This document shows positions 6,426 through 14,125 of a stretch of DNA of 32,630 nucleotides, piece after piece; position 1 is the first letter of the stretch, and each line of letters opens with the position of its first letter. The notes under the pieces are model-generated. The model was given only the letters and a program-made list of their open reading frames with translations. It had not been told where the DNA came from and made no database searches. The position numbers were made by a program, and so were the translations under genes. This stretch comes from Rhizobium sp. R634 (lineage in GTDB: Bacteria > Pseudomonadota > Alphaproteobacteria > Rhizobiales > Rhizobiaceae): assembly GCF_002211305.1 (NCBI RefSeq), contig NZ_LOKW01000015.1, forward strand, positions 1 to 32,630, in the 5' to 3' direction.

Positions 6426-8630
6426 TCACAGCGTACAAGACACGCAGCCCTGCACCTCGGTGCCGGACAGCGCCATCTGGCGAAGGCGGATGTAGTAGAT
6501 CGTTTTGATGCCCTTCCTCCAGGCGTAGATCTGCGCCTTGTTGATGTCGCGCGTCGTCGCCGTGTCGCGGAAGAACAGGGTCAGCGACAGCCCCTGGTCG
6601 ACATGTTGGGTCGCCGCCGCATAGGTATCGATGATCTTCTCCGCCCCGATCTCGTAGGCATCCTGATAATAATCGAGATTGTCTTTGGTCATGAACGGCG
6701 CCGGATAATAGACGCGGCCGATCTTGCCTTCCTTGCGGATCTCGATCTTCGAGACGATCGGATGGATCGAGGAGGTCGAGTGGTTGATATAGGAGATCGA
6801 CCCCGTCGGCGGCACCGCCTGCAGGTTCTGGTTATAGAGGCCGGAGGCCATGACAGCCTTCTTCAGCGCCGCCCAGTCTTCCTGTGTCGGAATATGAATG
6901 CCGGCATCGTCGAACAGCGCCTGCACCTTCCCGGTCGCCGGCCTCCATTCCTGTTCTGTATATTTGTCGAAATAGTCACCGGAGGCGTATTTCGAATTTT
7001 CGAAGCCCTTGAAGCTCTGGCCCCGCTCGACCGCCAGCAGGTTGGAGGCGCGGATCGCGTGGTAAGTCACCGTATAGAAATAGATGTTGGTAAAATCGAC
7101 GCCTTCCTCCGAGCCGTAGAAGATGCGTTCGCGGGCGAGATAGCCATGCAGGTTCATCTGGCCGAGGCCGATCGCATGGCTTTCGTCGTTGCCCTTCTCG
7201 ATCGACGGCACCGAGGCGATATGGCTCATGTCGGAGACGGCCGTCAGCGCCCGGATGGACGTCTCGATCGTCTTGCCGAAATCGCCGGAATCCATGGCCG
7301 CCGCAATGTTCAGTGAGCCGAGATTGCAGGAAATATCCTTGCCGAGATGCTTGTAGGAGAGGTCGTCATTATATTCGCTCGCCTCGCTCACCTGCAGGAT
7401 CTCCGAGCAGAGATTGCTCATGGAGATGCGGCCCGCGACCGGGTTCGCCTGGTTCACCGTGTCCTCGAACATGAGGTAGGGATAGCCGCTTTCGAACTGG
7501 ATTTCGGCGATCACCTGGAAGAATTCGCGCGCCTTGATCTTCTCTTTCGAGATGCGGGCGTCCGCCACCATCTCGCGGTACTTTTCCGTCACCGAAATCT
7601 CGGTGAAAGGCACGCCATAGACGCGTTCAACATCGTAAGGCGAGAAGAGGTACATATCCTCATTGTTCTTGGCGAGTTCGAAGGTGATGTCGGGCACGAC
7701 GACACCGAGCGACAGCGTCTTGATGCGGATCTTCTCGTCGGCATTTTCGCGCTTGGTATCGAGGAAACGCATGATGTCGGGGTGATGCGCATTGAGATAG
7801 ACCGCGCCCGCCCCCTGCCTGGCACCGAGCTGGTTGGCATAGGAGAAGCTGTCTTCGAGCAGCTTCATCACCGGGATGATGCCCGACGACTGGTTTTCGA
7901 TCTGCTTGATCGGCGCACCGGCCTCGCGGATGTTGGTTAGCGACAGCGCCACGCCGCCGCCGCGCTTCGACAGCTGCAGCGCCGAATTGATGGACCGGCC
8001 GATCGATTCCATGTTGTCCTCGACCCGCAGCAGGAAGCAGGAAACGAGTTCGCCGCGCTGCTTCTTGCCGGCGTTGAGGAAGGTCGGGGTCGCCGGCTGG
8101 AAACGGCCGGAAATGATCTCGTCGACCATATCGCGGGCAAGTGCCTCGTCACCGCGTGCCAGGGTCAGCGCCACCATGCAGATGCGGTCCTCGTAGCGCT
8201 CGAGATAGCGTTTTCCGTCGAAGGTCTTCAGCGTGTAGCTGGTGTAATATTTGAAGGCGCCGAGAAAGGTCGGGAACCGGAATTTGCTCGCATAGGCCTG
8301 GTCGAAAAGGTCGCGGACGAAATTGAAGGAATACTGGTCGAGAACCTCCTGCTCGTAATAGCCCTCGGTCACGAGGTAATCGAGCTTTTCCCGAAGATTG
8401 TGAAAGAACACCGTGTTCTGGTTCACATGCTGCAGGAAATACTGCTTCGCCGCCAGGCGGTCCTTGTCGAGCTGGATCCTGCCCTCATCGTCATAAAGGT
8501 TCAGCATCGCGTTCAGCGCGTGATAGTCGAGCGTTTCCGTCGCTTTCAAAGGGCGTTCGCCGGCGGGATGAGCAAAAGTGTTATGCGGTTTTGCGCCCGC
8601 ATCCCGCGTCAGAGTTGTTCCCGTGTCCAA
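6426..8630 (-). CDS. nrdE: Class Ib ribonucleotide reductase, alpha subunit NrdE
   Basis: Catalytic large subunit of class Ib ribonucleotide reductase. It reduces ribonucleoside diphosphates using the NrdF radical and NrdH electrons. The frame shows the N-terminal region (NLYDDEGRIQLDKD, ATPTFLNAGKKQRGELVSC), the active-site loop ISCNLGSLN, the late PPTGSISYINHSTSSIHP segment and the C-terminal radical-transfer and redox tail YYIRLR...CVSC. It lacks an N-terminal ATP-cone, as expected for class Ib. The open frame runs to 8714, but I chose the TTG at 8628-8630, preceded by GGAG five bases away, which gives 734 residues and MDTGTTLTRDAG as N-terminus. This overlaps the end of nrdI by 22 bases, suggesting coupled translation. 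Confidence 0.96.
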   Translation of the reverse strand: MDTGTTLTRDAGAKPHNTFAHPAGERPLKATETLDYHALNAMLNLYDDEGRIQLDKDRLAAKQYFLQHVNQNTVFFHNLREKLDYLVTEGYYEQEVLDQYSFNFVRDLFDQAYASKFRFPTFLGAFKYYTSYTLKTFDGKRYLERYEDRICMVALTLARGDEALARDMVDEIISGRFQPATPTFLNAGKKQRGELVSCFLLRVEDNMESIGRSINSALQLSKRGGGVALSLTNIREAGAPIKQIENQSSGIIPVMKLLEDSFSYANQLGARQGAGAVYLNAHHPDIMRFLDTKRENADEKIRIKTLSLGVVVPDITFELAKNNEDMYLFSPYDVERVYGVPFTEISVTEKYREMVADARISKEKIKAREFFQVIAEIQFESGYPYLMFEDTVNQANPVAGRISMSNLCSEILQVSEASEYNDDLSYKHLGKDISCNLGSLNIAAAMDSGDFGKTIETSIRALTAVSDMSHIASVPSIEKGNDESHAIGLGQMNLHGYLARERIFYGSEEGVDFTNIYFYTVTYHAIRASNLLAVERGQSFKGFENSKYASGDYFDKYTEQEWRPATGKVQALFDDAGIHIPTQEDWAALKKAVMASGLYNQNLQAVPPTGSISYINHSTSSIHPIVSKIEIRKEGKIGRVYYPAPFMTKDNLDYYQDAYEIGAEKIIDTYAAATQHVDQGLSLTLFFRDTATTRDINKAQIYAWRKGIKTIYYIRLRQMALSGTEVQGCVSCTL

Positions 8631-9013
8631 AACCGCTCCAATCCGTATCTGACGTTGACGACGTCCTCCTCCGTGCCGATGAGCTCGAACCTGTAGAGGT
8701 AAGGCACCTGGCATTTCCGCGAGATCACGTCGCCGGCAAGCCCGTATGTCTCGCCGAAATTGCTGCTGCCCGCGGCGATCACGCCGCGGATGTGTCCTCG
8801 GTTCTCCGCATCGTTGAGGAAACGAATCACCTGCTTGGGAACGGCCCCCTTGCCGCCGTCGCCGCTATAGGTCGGCACGACAAGCACGAAGGGTTCGCGG
8901 ACATGGAACGCGTCTGCGCCGCTTGCGGGAATGCGCGCCGCGCGCAGCCCGAGCCTGGCGACAAATCGATGGGTGTTTTCGGATCGGCTGGAATAGTAGA
9001 CGATCAGGCCCAT
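8609..9013 (-). CDS. nrdI: Flavodoxin-like NrdI
   Basis: Small FMN protein (134 residues) that supplies the oxidant needed to assemble the Mn(III)2-tyrosyl radical cofactor of NrdF. It starts IVYYSSRSENTHRFV, the phosphate-binding loop of NrdI flavodoxins, and contains VPTYSGDG and GSSNFGETYGLAGDVIS, both typical. It lies 12 bases downstream of nrdH, and its 3' end overlaps nrdE. The order H-I-E-F is the standard class Ib operon. Confidence 0.96.
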   Translation of the reverse strand: MGLIVYYSSRSENTHRFVARLGLRAARIPASGADAFHVREPFVLVVPTYSGDGGKGAVPKQVIRFLNDAENRGHIRGVIAAGSSNFGETYGLAGDVISRKCQVPYLYRFELIGTEEDVVNVRYGLERFWTREQL

Positions 9014-9025
9014 CGCCTTTCCCGA

Positions 9026-9247
9026 TCAGGAGAGCGCGCTGATCATGTCTGGACGGAACCCCGCCCAATGCTGCTCGCCGGCAACGACGACGGGAACCTG
9101 CATGTAGCCCATGCCGCGCACACGATCGAGCGCTTCGGCATCCTCGGAGATATCGACGATGTCGTAATCGACGCCCAGGCGGTCGAGGGCGCGGTAGGTG
9201 GCGGTGCACTGAACGCAGGCGGGTTTGCTGTAGACGGTAACGCTCAT
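9026..9247 (-). CDS. nrdH: Glutaredoxin-like electron donor NrdH
   Basis: 73-residue redoxin that passes electrons from thioredoxin reductase to NrdE. The redox motif is C11-V-Q-C14 in VYSKPACVQCTAT, and the C-terminal part has VPVVVAGEQHWAGFRPD, the NrdH substrate-specificity stretch. Two ATG codons are adjacent. GAGGAA is too close to the first (9250), so the second (9247) is preferred. It is the first gene of the operon, preceded by a leader of about 470 nt that includes the cobalamin riboswitch. Confidence 0.95.
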   Translation of the reverse strand: MSVTVYSKPACVQCTATYRALDRLGVDYDIVDISEDAEALDRVRGMGYMQVPVVVAGEQHWAGFRPDMISALS

Positions 9248-9521
9248 CATCTTCCTCGTGATCTCAATGAATTCAGAACGCAGAACTCGGATCGGGCGCC
9301 TTACGGCGTCCGGGGCAACGTTTGATAATGGTCTGGCAAAGTTGGCGTCTTAAACGCCCGATATGGTCCCTCTCGGAATCAGCGCGGGCGGCGGCCTTAA
9401 TATTCTCGACATGACTTCAACCCCGAAGTGCTCATGCGGACGTTCGGGCAACGCAGCAGGCACGGATCATTCCGCTTCATGCACGCGACCTTCCGGACAC
9501 CCCGCCCGTGGACATCTCGTG
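9248..9521 (-). other. Long untranslated leader between riboswitch and nrdH
   Basis: About 270 nt without a convincing gene. Immediately after the aptamer, TGCACG (complement of 9518-9523) can pair with CGTGCA (complement of 9480-9485), a possible expression-platform hairpin. Closer to nrdH, GGACGCC-GTAA-GGCGCCC (9294-9311) forms a 7-bp stem with one mismatch and a GNRA-type loop. It has no T run behind it, so it is not an obvious intrinsic terminator. How the riboswitch signal reaches nrdH is therefore unclear. Confidence 0.5.
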
Positions 9522-9719
9522 CAAGGCAGGTCTCCTGGCTTGCGGGTCGAAGCACCCTGTCCCCAGCCTTCCCAAGGCATCATGCCTCAGTGACCTGAAA
9601 TCGGACAGTTGCTCGCCGCTTACAGTTGCGGGGGCAGCTCCGGCCTTGTCCCGCCCTCATGGCGGAACGCACCGTATTCCCGTCTTAGCCCGCGATTCTC
9701 ACGAATCGAAGGAACCTTG
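9522..9719 (-). promoter_or_regulatory. Cobalamin (B12) riboswitch
   Basis: Read on the minus strand the segment has the ordered hallmarks of the cobalamin aptamer: GGTTCC at the 5' end, the core GCCCCCGCAACTGTAA, then GGTCACTG, GGGAAGG and the closing GCCAGGAGACCTGCC. The orientation points to nrdH. Cobalamin riboswitches normally shut genes off when adenosylcobalamin is plentiful. Here that would reduce the B12-independent class Ib reductase when a B12-dependent class II enzyme can work. Confidence 0.96.
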
Positions 9720-9720
9720 A

Positions 9721-9757
9721 ACACTAGATATAGTACGCGAATCCAAGACAGCGTCAA
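9721..9757 (-). promoter_or_regulatory. nrdH promoter with overlapping NrdR box
   Basis: On the minus strand TTGACG (9752-9757) and TACTAT (9730-9735) are separated by 16 bp. Transcription would start near 9723, just before the riboswitch. On the plus strand 9721-9736 reads ACACTAGATATAGTAC, which fits the NrdR box consensus (acaCwAtATaTwGtgt) at 13 of 16 positions and covers the -10. NrdR is the ATP/dATP-sensing repressor of ribonucleotide reductase genes. Boxes often occur in pairs; I did not find a second one at about 31 bp on either side. Confidence 0.65.
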
Positions 9758-9863
9758 TGGATGGTTGGCGCATCGCGTTACGAGAGGTTTGAAATCGCTG
9801 CGTTCCTGTGAAAAACATGGATAACAAAAGCTTAAACAAAATGGGCTGTGGAGAAGATCGGAA

Positions 9864-9890
9864 CGAAAAGAGTCGGCCTATAGCCGGCTC
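9864..9890 (-). terminator. Possible terminator downstream of the P1B-ATPase gene
   Basis: On the minus strand AGCCGGC-TATA-GGCCGACT makes a stem with one mismatch, followed by CTTTTCG. It is placed about 50 bp after the ATPase stop, between it and the nrdH promoter. Confidence 0.45.
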
Positions 9891-9940
9891 TGCGATCTTC
9901 GATTCCGGATCGCCTCGAATCGAGCCGAATAGGCAAACGC

Positions 9941-12169
9941 CTATCCCCTTATCCGAAGCAGCCGGAGCGCATTGATCGTCACCAGCACAGTGGCGCCGGT
10001 ATCGGCCAGAATCGCCGGCCAGAGCCCGGTGATGCCGGCAATGGTCGTGACCAGGAACACCGCCTTCAGTCCGAGCGCGATGGTAATATTCTCCAGGATA
10101 TTGCGCATCGTTCGCTGCGACAGCGCGATCATCCGCGCCACGTCGCCGACGCGTCCGTGCAGCACGGCGGCATCGGCCGTCTCCAGCGCCACATCGGTGC
10201 CGCCGCCCATGGCGATGCCGATATCGGCGGCCGCCAGCGCCGGCGCGTCGTTGATGCCGTCGCCGACCTTGGCAACGATGAAGCCCTGGCGTTTCAATTC
10301 GCCGACGACCTTCTGCTTGTCCTCGGGCATCATCTCGCCGCGCCAGTCGATGCCGAGCATGCCGGCAACGGCTGCCGCCGTCCGCTTGTTGTCGCCCGTC
10401 AGCATCATCGTCTTGACGCCCGCCGATTTCAGCACCGAAAGCCCGGCTTCGGCATCCTCGCGCGGCTCGTCGCGCATGGCGAGCAGGCCGGCTGCCGCGC
10501 CATTGACGAGCAGCACCGACACGCTCTTGCCCTCGTCGTTCAACGCGGTGATGCGCGCATCCTGGTCTCCATCGAGCGCCCCGCGCTCGCGAGTGGCGGA
10601 CGGCGACAGCAGATCCAGGGTCTCACCGCCCACCTTGCCGGTGACGCCCTTGCCCGGCAGCGCCTCCAGCTCGAAGGCCGGCGGCACGGGAACACCGTCG
10701 GCCTTGGCGCGGTTGAGGATGGCGAGCGCCAGGGGATGGCTGGAGCCCTGCTCCAGCACCGCCGCGCGCGACAGAACCTGCGCTTCGCTCAAGCCGAAGG
10801 AAACGATGTCCGTCACCTGCGGCTTGCCTTCCGTCAGCGTGCCCGTCTTGTCGAAGGCGACCATCGTCACCTTCCCGAGGCTTTCCAGCACCGCGCCGCC
10901 CTTCATCAGCAGCCCGCGCCGCGCGCCTGCGGAAAGCGAGGCGGCGATCGCCGCCGGCGTCGAGATGACGAGCGCGCAAGGGCAGCCGATCAGCAGGATG
11001 GCAAGGCCCTTGTAGATCCATTCGTCCCACGCGCCGGAAAGGAACAGCGGCGGAACCACCGCGACGAGTGCTGCAACCACCACCACGCCGGGCGTGTAAT
11101 AGCGCGAAAAGCGGTCGATGAAGCGCTCCGTCGGCGCCTTCGATTCTTGCGCCTCTTCCACCAGCTTGATGACGCGGGCGATGGTGTTGTCAGCCGCGGC
11201 CGCGGTGACGCGAACCCGGAGCACCGCATCGCCATTCACCGTTCCGGCAAAGACCAGGGCATCGACACCCTTGCGCACCGGCGTGCTTTCGCCCGTCACC
11301 GGCGCCTCGTCGATCGCACTCTCGCCCGATATGATGACGCCGTCCGCAGAAATACGATCGCCGGGACGCACCATGATGATCGCGCCGACGGCAAGGCTTT
11401 CCGCCGGCACCTCTCGCGTTTGCCCATTGTCTTCGAGCAAAGCGTTCTTCGGCACCAGGGTCGTCAGCGATTGAATGCTTTCGCGCGCCTTGCCCGCAGC
11501 CACGCCTTCCAGCAGCTCGCCGACGAGGAACAGAAACACGACGGTCGCCGCCTCCTCACCCGCATTGATGATGACGGCGCCGACAGCGGCGATCGTCATC
11601 AGCATCTCGATCGAAAACGGCGTGCCCGAAAGCGCCGCCATGATAGCCCGCCGCGCGATCGGCACCAGACCGACCAGCATGGCGACGATGAAAGCATAGG
11701 ATCCGATCGCGGGCACGAGATGGCCTACGGCATAGGCGGCAATCAGCGCAGCACCCGAGACAATGGTCAGCCGGCCCTTCCTGCTCTGCCACCACGGACC
11801 TGTCGTCGGCCCATGGTCATGCCCATGCAGGCCCTCGATTTCCTTCTCGGCATGATCATGATCATGATTGTGATCGCCATGGTCATGCCCCGCGTGATCA
11901 TGGCCGTGATGATCGTCCGATCCGTGGTTTTGCGTCGGCGCACCGCTTCCGGCAAAGGGCGAGACCGAATAACCGAGCCCCGTCACTTTCTTCTCGATCG
12001 CCTTGAGGTCGCTGCTGCCGTCGTGCCGGACGGTCATCGTGCCTGCCACCACCGAGACGGAAACATCGGCAACGCCCGCCACCCGCCTGACCGCCGCGTC
12101 GATCTTGCTCGCGCAGGCGGCGCAATCCATGCCGCCGACCCGGTATCGCGTCTCGTTCGTCTCAGCCAT
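9941..12169 (-). CDS. zntA: Zn2+/Cd2+/Pb2+-exporting P1B-type ATPase (ZntA/CadA-like)
   Basis: Inner-membrane pump that uses ATP to expel soft divalent metals. From the chosen start (742 residues) it has an N-terminal heavy-metal-binding domain with MDC16AAC19, and a histidine/aspartate-rich linker at 82-119 with many HDH units. Then come the membrane metal site C396-P-C398, the phosphorylation motif D440KTGT, an HP-containing nucleotide domain (SSHPLA), MLTGDN and GDGINDAPAL. The CPC motif plus a MerR regulator with a zinc/lead-type operator points to Zn/Cd/Pb rather than copper. The ATG at 12169 has AAGGAAGCGG upstream; an upstream TTG at 12187 is less likely. The His-rich linker suggests metal sensing or delivery but does not fix the ion. 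Confidence 0.96.
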   Translation of the reverse strand: MAETNETRYRVGGMDCAACASKIDAAVRRVAGVADVSVSVVAGTMTVRHDGSSDLKAIEKKVTGLGYSVSPFAGSGAPTQNHGSDDHHGHDHAGHDHGDHNHDHDHAEKEIEGLHGHDHGPTTGPWWQSRKGRLTIVSGAALIAAYAVGHLVPAIGSYAFIVAMLVGLVPIARRAIMAALSGTPFSIEMLMTIAAVGAVIINAGEEAATVVFLFLVGELLEGVAAGKARESIQSLTTLVPKNALLEDNGQTREVPAESLAVGAIIMVRPGDRISADGVIISGESAIDEAPVTGESTPVRKGVDALVFAGTVNGDAVLRVRVTAAAADNTIARVIKLVEEAQESKAPTERFIDRFSRYYTPGVVVVAALVAVVPPLFLSGAWDEWIYKGLAILLIGCPCALVISTPAAIAASLSAGARRGLLMKGGAVLESLGKVTMVAFDKTGTLTEGKPQVTDIVSFGLSEAQVLSRAAVLEQGSSHPLALAILNRAKADGVPVPPAFELEALPGKGVTGKVGGETLDLLSPSATRERGALDGDQDARITALNDEGKSVSVLLVNGAAAGLLAMRDEPREDAEAGLSVLKSAGVKTMMLTGDNKRTAAAVAGMLGIDWRGEMMPEDKQKVVGELKRQGFIVAKVGDGINDAPALAAADIGIAMGGGTDVALETADAAVLHGRVGDVARMIALSQRTMRNILENITIALGLKAVFLVTTIAGITGLWPAILADTGATVLVTINALRLLRIRG

Positions 12170-12199
12170 GATCCGCTTCCTTGTCAAACAGAAGCACCT

Positions 12200-12230
12200 C
12201 TCCTACATCCTCTAGCGACTAGAGGTGCAA
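12200..12230 (-). promoter_or_regulatory. MerR-type promoter/operator of the metal ATPase
   Basis: On the minus strand the -35 TTGCAC (12225-12230) and -10 TAGGAG (12200-12205) are separated by 19 bp, the over-long spacer typical of MerR-activated promoters. Within the spacer lies a perfect inverted repeat CCTCTAG-N3-CTAGAGG (12209-12225), where the regulator should bind and twist the DNA when loaded with metal. The predicted start near 12193 precedes the ATPase ATG by about 24 bases. The operator also lies about 15 bp from the MerR gene start. Confidence 0.8.
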
Positions 12231-12240
12231 GAGGAAAATC

Positions 12241-12663
12241 ATGAAAAAGATCACGATCGGCGAAGCCGCTCGCCGGAGCGGGGTCAAGGTGCCGACGGTG
12301 CGCTACTACGAGAGCATCGGCCTGCTCGCGGCCCCAAGCCGCAGCGAGGGCAACCAGCGCTCCTTTGAACCCGCCGATATCAGCCGCCTCGCCTTCATCC
12401 GCCACGCCCGCGAACTCGGCTTCGAGATCGACGCGATCCGCACGCTGCTCACCCTGCAGGACGATCCGAACCAGTCCTGCGCCTCGGCCGATGCCATCGC
12501 CAAGGCGCGCCTCGTCGAGGTCGAGCAGCGCATCCGCAGCCTGATGGCTTTGAAGGCCGAGCTGGAAACCATGGTGGAAGGCTGCGGCCACGGCCGCGTC
12601 GACCAATGCCGTGTCATCGAGGTTCTCGCCGATCACGGCCAATGCACGCATTCGCACCATTGA
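12241..12663 (+). CDS. MerR-family metal-responsive regulator (ZntR/CadR-like)
   Basis: 140-residue activator/repressor of the divergent metal ATPase. The N-terminal MerR winged helix is clear (TIGEAARRSGVKVPTVRYYE, residues 5-24), followed by a dimerisation helix. Candidate metal ligands are C80, C115, H117, C123 and C135. The C80, C115 and C123 positions correspond to those of ZntR (C79, C114/C115, C124), and the C-terminal CTHSHH adds histidines. The ATG follows AAGAGGAAAATC. The spacing of the two cysteines (C-x7-C) in the metal loop fits divalent-metal sensors better than the copper sensor CueR. Zn, Cd and Pb cannot be told apart by eye. Confidence 0.93.
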   Translation: MKKITIGEAARRSGVKVPTVRYYESIGLLAAPSRSEGNQRSFEPADISRLAFIRHARELGFEIDAIRTLLTLQDDPNQSCASADAIAKARLVEVEQRIRSLMALKAELETMVEGCGHGRVDQCRVIEVLADHGQCTHSHH

Positions 12664-12735
12664 TCAGCCTGCGCCCTTGCAGGTGATCCGCCCTCACGCC
12701 AAAACTGCATCAGAAAGAATCGGGCGAAGACATCC

Positions 12736-13944
12736 ATGAACCAGAAGCGGGTTGCGATCATCGGCGGCGGCCCGGCGGGCCTTGCGGCTGCCGAACTGCT
12801 TTCGCTCTCCGGCCATCTGGTGACGGTCTACGACGCCATGCCGACCTTCGCCCGCAAGTTTCTGCTGGCCGGCAAGTCGGGGCTCAACATCACCCATTCC
12901 GAGGACTATATCAGTTTCGTCACGCGCTTCGGCCCGGCCTCCGCCCGCCTGCGCCCGGCGCTCGATGCCTTTACGCCTGACGATATCAGGCATTGGGCCG
13001 CAGAACTGGGAACGGAAACCTTCATCGGTTCGTCCGGCCGGGTTTTTCCGAAAGTGATGAAGGCCTCGCCCTTGCTGCGCGCCTGGCTCAGGCGGCTGGA
13101 GCAGCAGGGCGTCACGCTGCGCACCCGCCACCGCTGGACCGGCTTTGCGGGGGAAGGCTATGTTTTCGAAACGCCCGAGGGGCGCAGCATCGTCCATTGC
13201 GATGCGGCTTTACTGGCGCTCGGCGGCGCAAGCTGGCCGCGCCTTGGTTCCGATGCCCACTGGCTGCCCTGGTTGACCGAGAAAGGTGTCGAGATCGACG
13301 CCTTCCGGCCCGCCAATTGCGGCTTCGTCGTCGGCTGGAGCGAGAGCTTCCGCGAACGCTTCGCCGGCGAGCCGGTGAAATCGGTCACCGCCACCTCCGA
13401 GGCCGGCACCTTTCCCGGCGAATTCGTCATCACCGCAAGCGGCATCGAGGGCAGTCTTGTTTATGCCCATGCGGCCAGCTTGCGCGACCGGCTGCAGAGC
13501 CAGGGCAGCGCCGCGCTGACGCTCGACCTCGCCCCGGGCCGGACGGCTGAAAGACTGGCGCGCGATCTGGCGCGACAGGATGCCAAATCCAGCTTCTCCA
13601 ACCGCCTGCGCAAGGGCGCCGGCCTCGACGGCGTCAAGGCGGCGTTGCTGCGGGAACTCCTTCCCGAGCGCGACCGCACCGATGCCGGGCGCCTCGCCGG
13701 TACGATCAAGGCCCTGCCGGTGCCGGTTCTCGACACCCGGCCGATCGGCGAGGCGATTTCTTCGGCCGGCGGCATCCGCTGGAGCGGCATCGACGACGGT
13801 TTCATGCTGAAAGCGCTGCCGGGCACCTTCGTCGCGGGTGAGATGCTCGACTGGGAAGCGCCGACCGGCGGTTATCTCCTCACCGCCTGCCTTGCGACCG
13901 GCCGCGCAGCCGCGCGCGGCATCGAAGACTGGCTGTTGCGGTAG
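12736..13944 (+). CDS. FAD/NAD(P)-dependent oxidoreductase, BaiN/HI0933-like (TIGR03862 type)
   Basis: Predicted cytosolic flavoprotein of 402 residues. It begins VAIIGGGPAGLAAAELL, an FAD-binding Rossmann motif, followed by FARKFLLAGKSGLNITHSE, the signature of the HI0933/YhiN/BaiN family. The C-terminal GTFVAGEMLDWEAPTGGYLL is the second flavin contact. The internal arrangement fits the TIGR03862 subfamily of uncharacterised flavoproteins from proteobacteria. The substrate is unknown, and I would not infer bile-acid chemistry from the family name. The start ATG is preceded by CGAAGACATCC, a weak ribosome site. It stands alone, after the MerR gene and before the aldehyde module. Confidence 0.9.
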   Translation: MNQKRVAIIGGGPAGLAAAELLSLSGHLVTVYDAMPTFARKFLLAGKSGLNITHSEDYISFVTRFGPASARLRPALDAFTPDDIRHWAAELGTETFIGSSGRVFPKVMKASPLLRAWLRRLEQQGVTLRTRHRWTGFAGEGYVFETPEGRSIVHCDAALLALGGASWPRLGSDAHWLPWLTEKGVEIDAFRPANCGFVVGWSESFRERFAGEPVKSVTATSEAGTFPGEFVITASGIEGSLVYAHAASLRDRLQSQGSAALTLDLAPGRTAERLARDLARQDAKSSFSNRLRKGAGLDGVKAALLRELLPERDRTDAGRLAGTIKALPVPVLDTRPIGEAISSAGGIRWSGIDDGFMLKALPGTFVAGEMLDWEAPTGGYLLTACLATGRAAARGIEDWLLR

Positions 13945-13956
13945 AAGCCACTGATT

Positions 13957-14058
13957 TTAAAGCGGATCCAGATCAAAGACGCGGCGCATGATGCCGTGCG
14001 AGGATTGCTCACGCTTTTCAGCATAAAGCCCGGCCTGGGTGAGGAGGCGGGCGGCCAT
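13957..14058 (-). CDS. Possible small protein (33 aa), unknown
   Basis: Minus-strand ORF in the gap between the flavoprotein gene and the GAF regulator. It reads MAARLLTQAGLYAEKREQSS and ends RRVFDLDPL. The ATG is preceded by GGAGGC four bases away, a strong ribosome site, and the third codon positions are GC-rich as in neighbouring genes. I do not recognise it. It could be a true small protein, the remnant of a longer gene, or chance. Confidence 0.35.
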   Translation of the reverse strand: MAARLLTQAGLYAEKREQSSHGIMRRVFDLDPL

Positions 14059-14125
14059 CGATGCCTCCAATTGCAAACCGGCCGCTTTTCTATCAGACTA
14101 TGCTGAAGTTCCGTGGGAGGAGCAG

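Noticed and set aside
9363..9720. Small plus-strand open frames in the nrd leader region
   Set aside because: They overlap the cobalamin riboswitch on the opposite strand and show no coding character.
9752..9767. Second NrdR box about 31 bp from the first
   Set aside because: The sequence CGTCAATGGATGGTTG does not fit the consensus, nor does the equivalent position on the other side.
10157..12244. 695-codon plus-strand open frame over the metal ATPase gene
   Set aside because: Antisense shadow: composition is Arg/His/Asp-rich without domains, and the opposite strand encodes a complete P1B ATPase.
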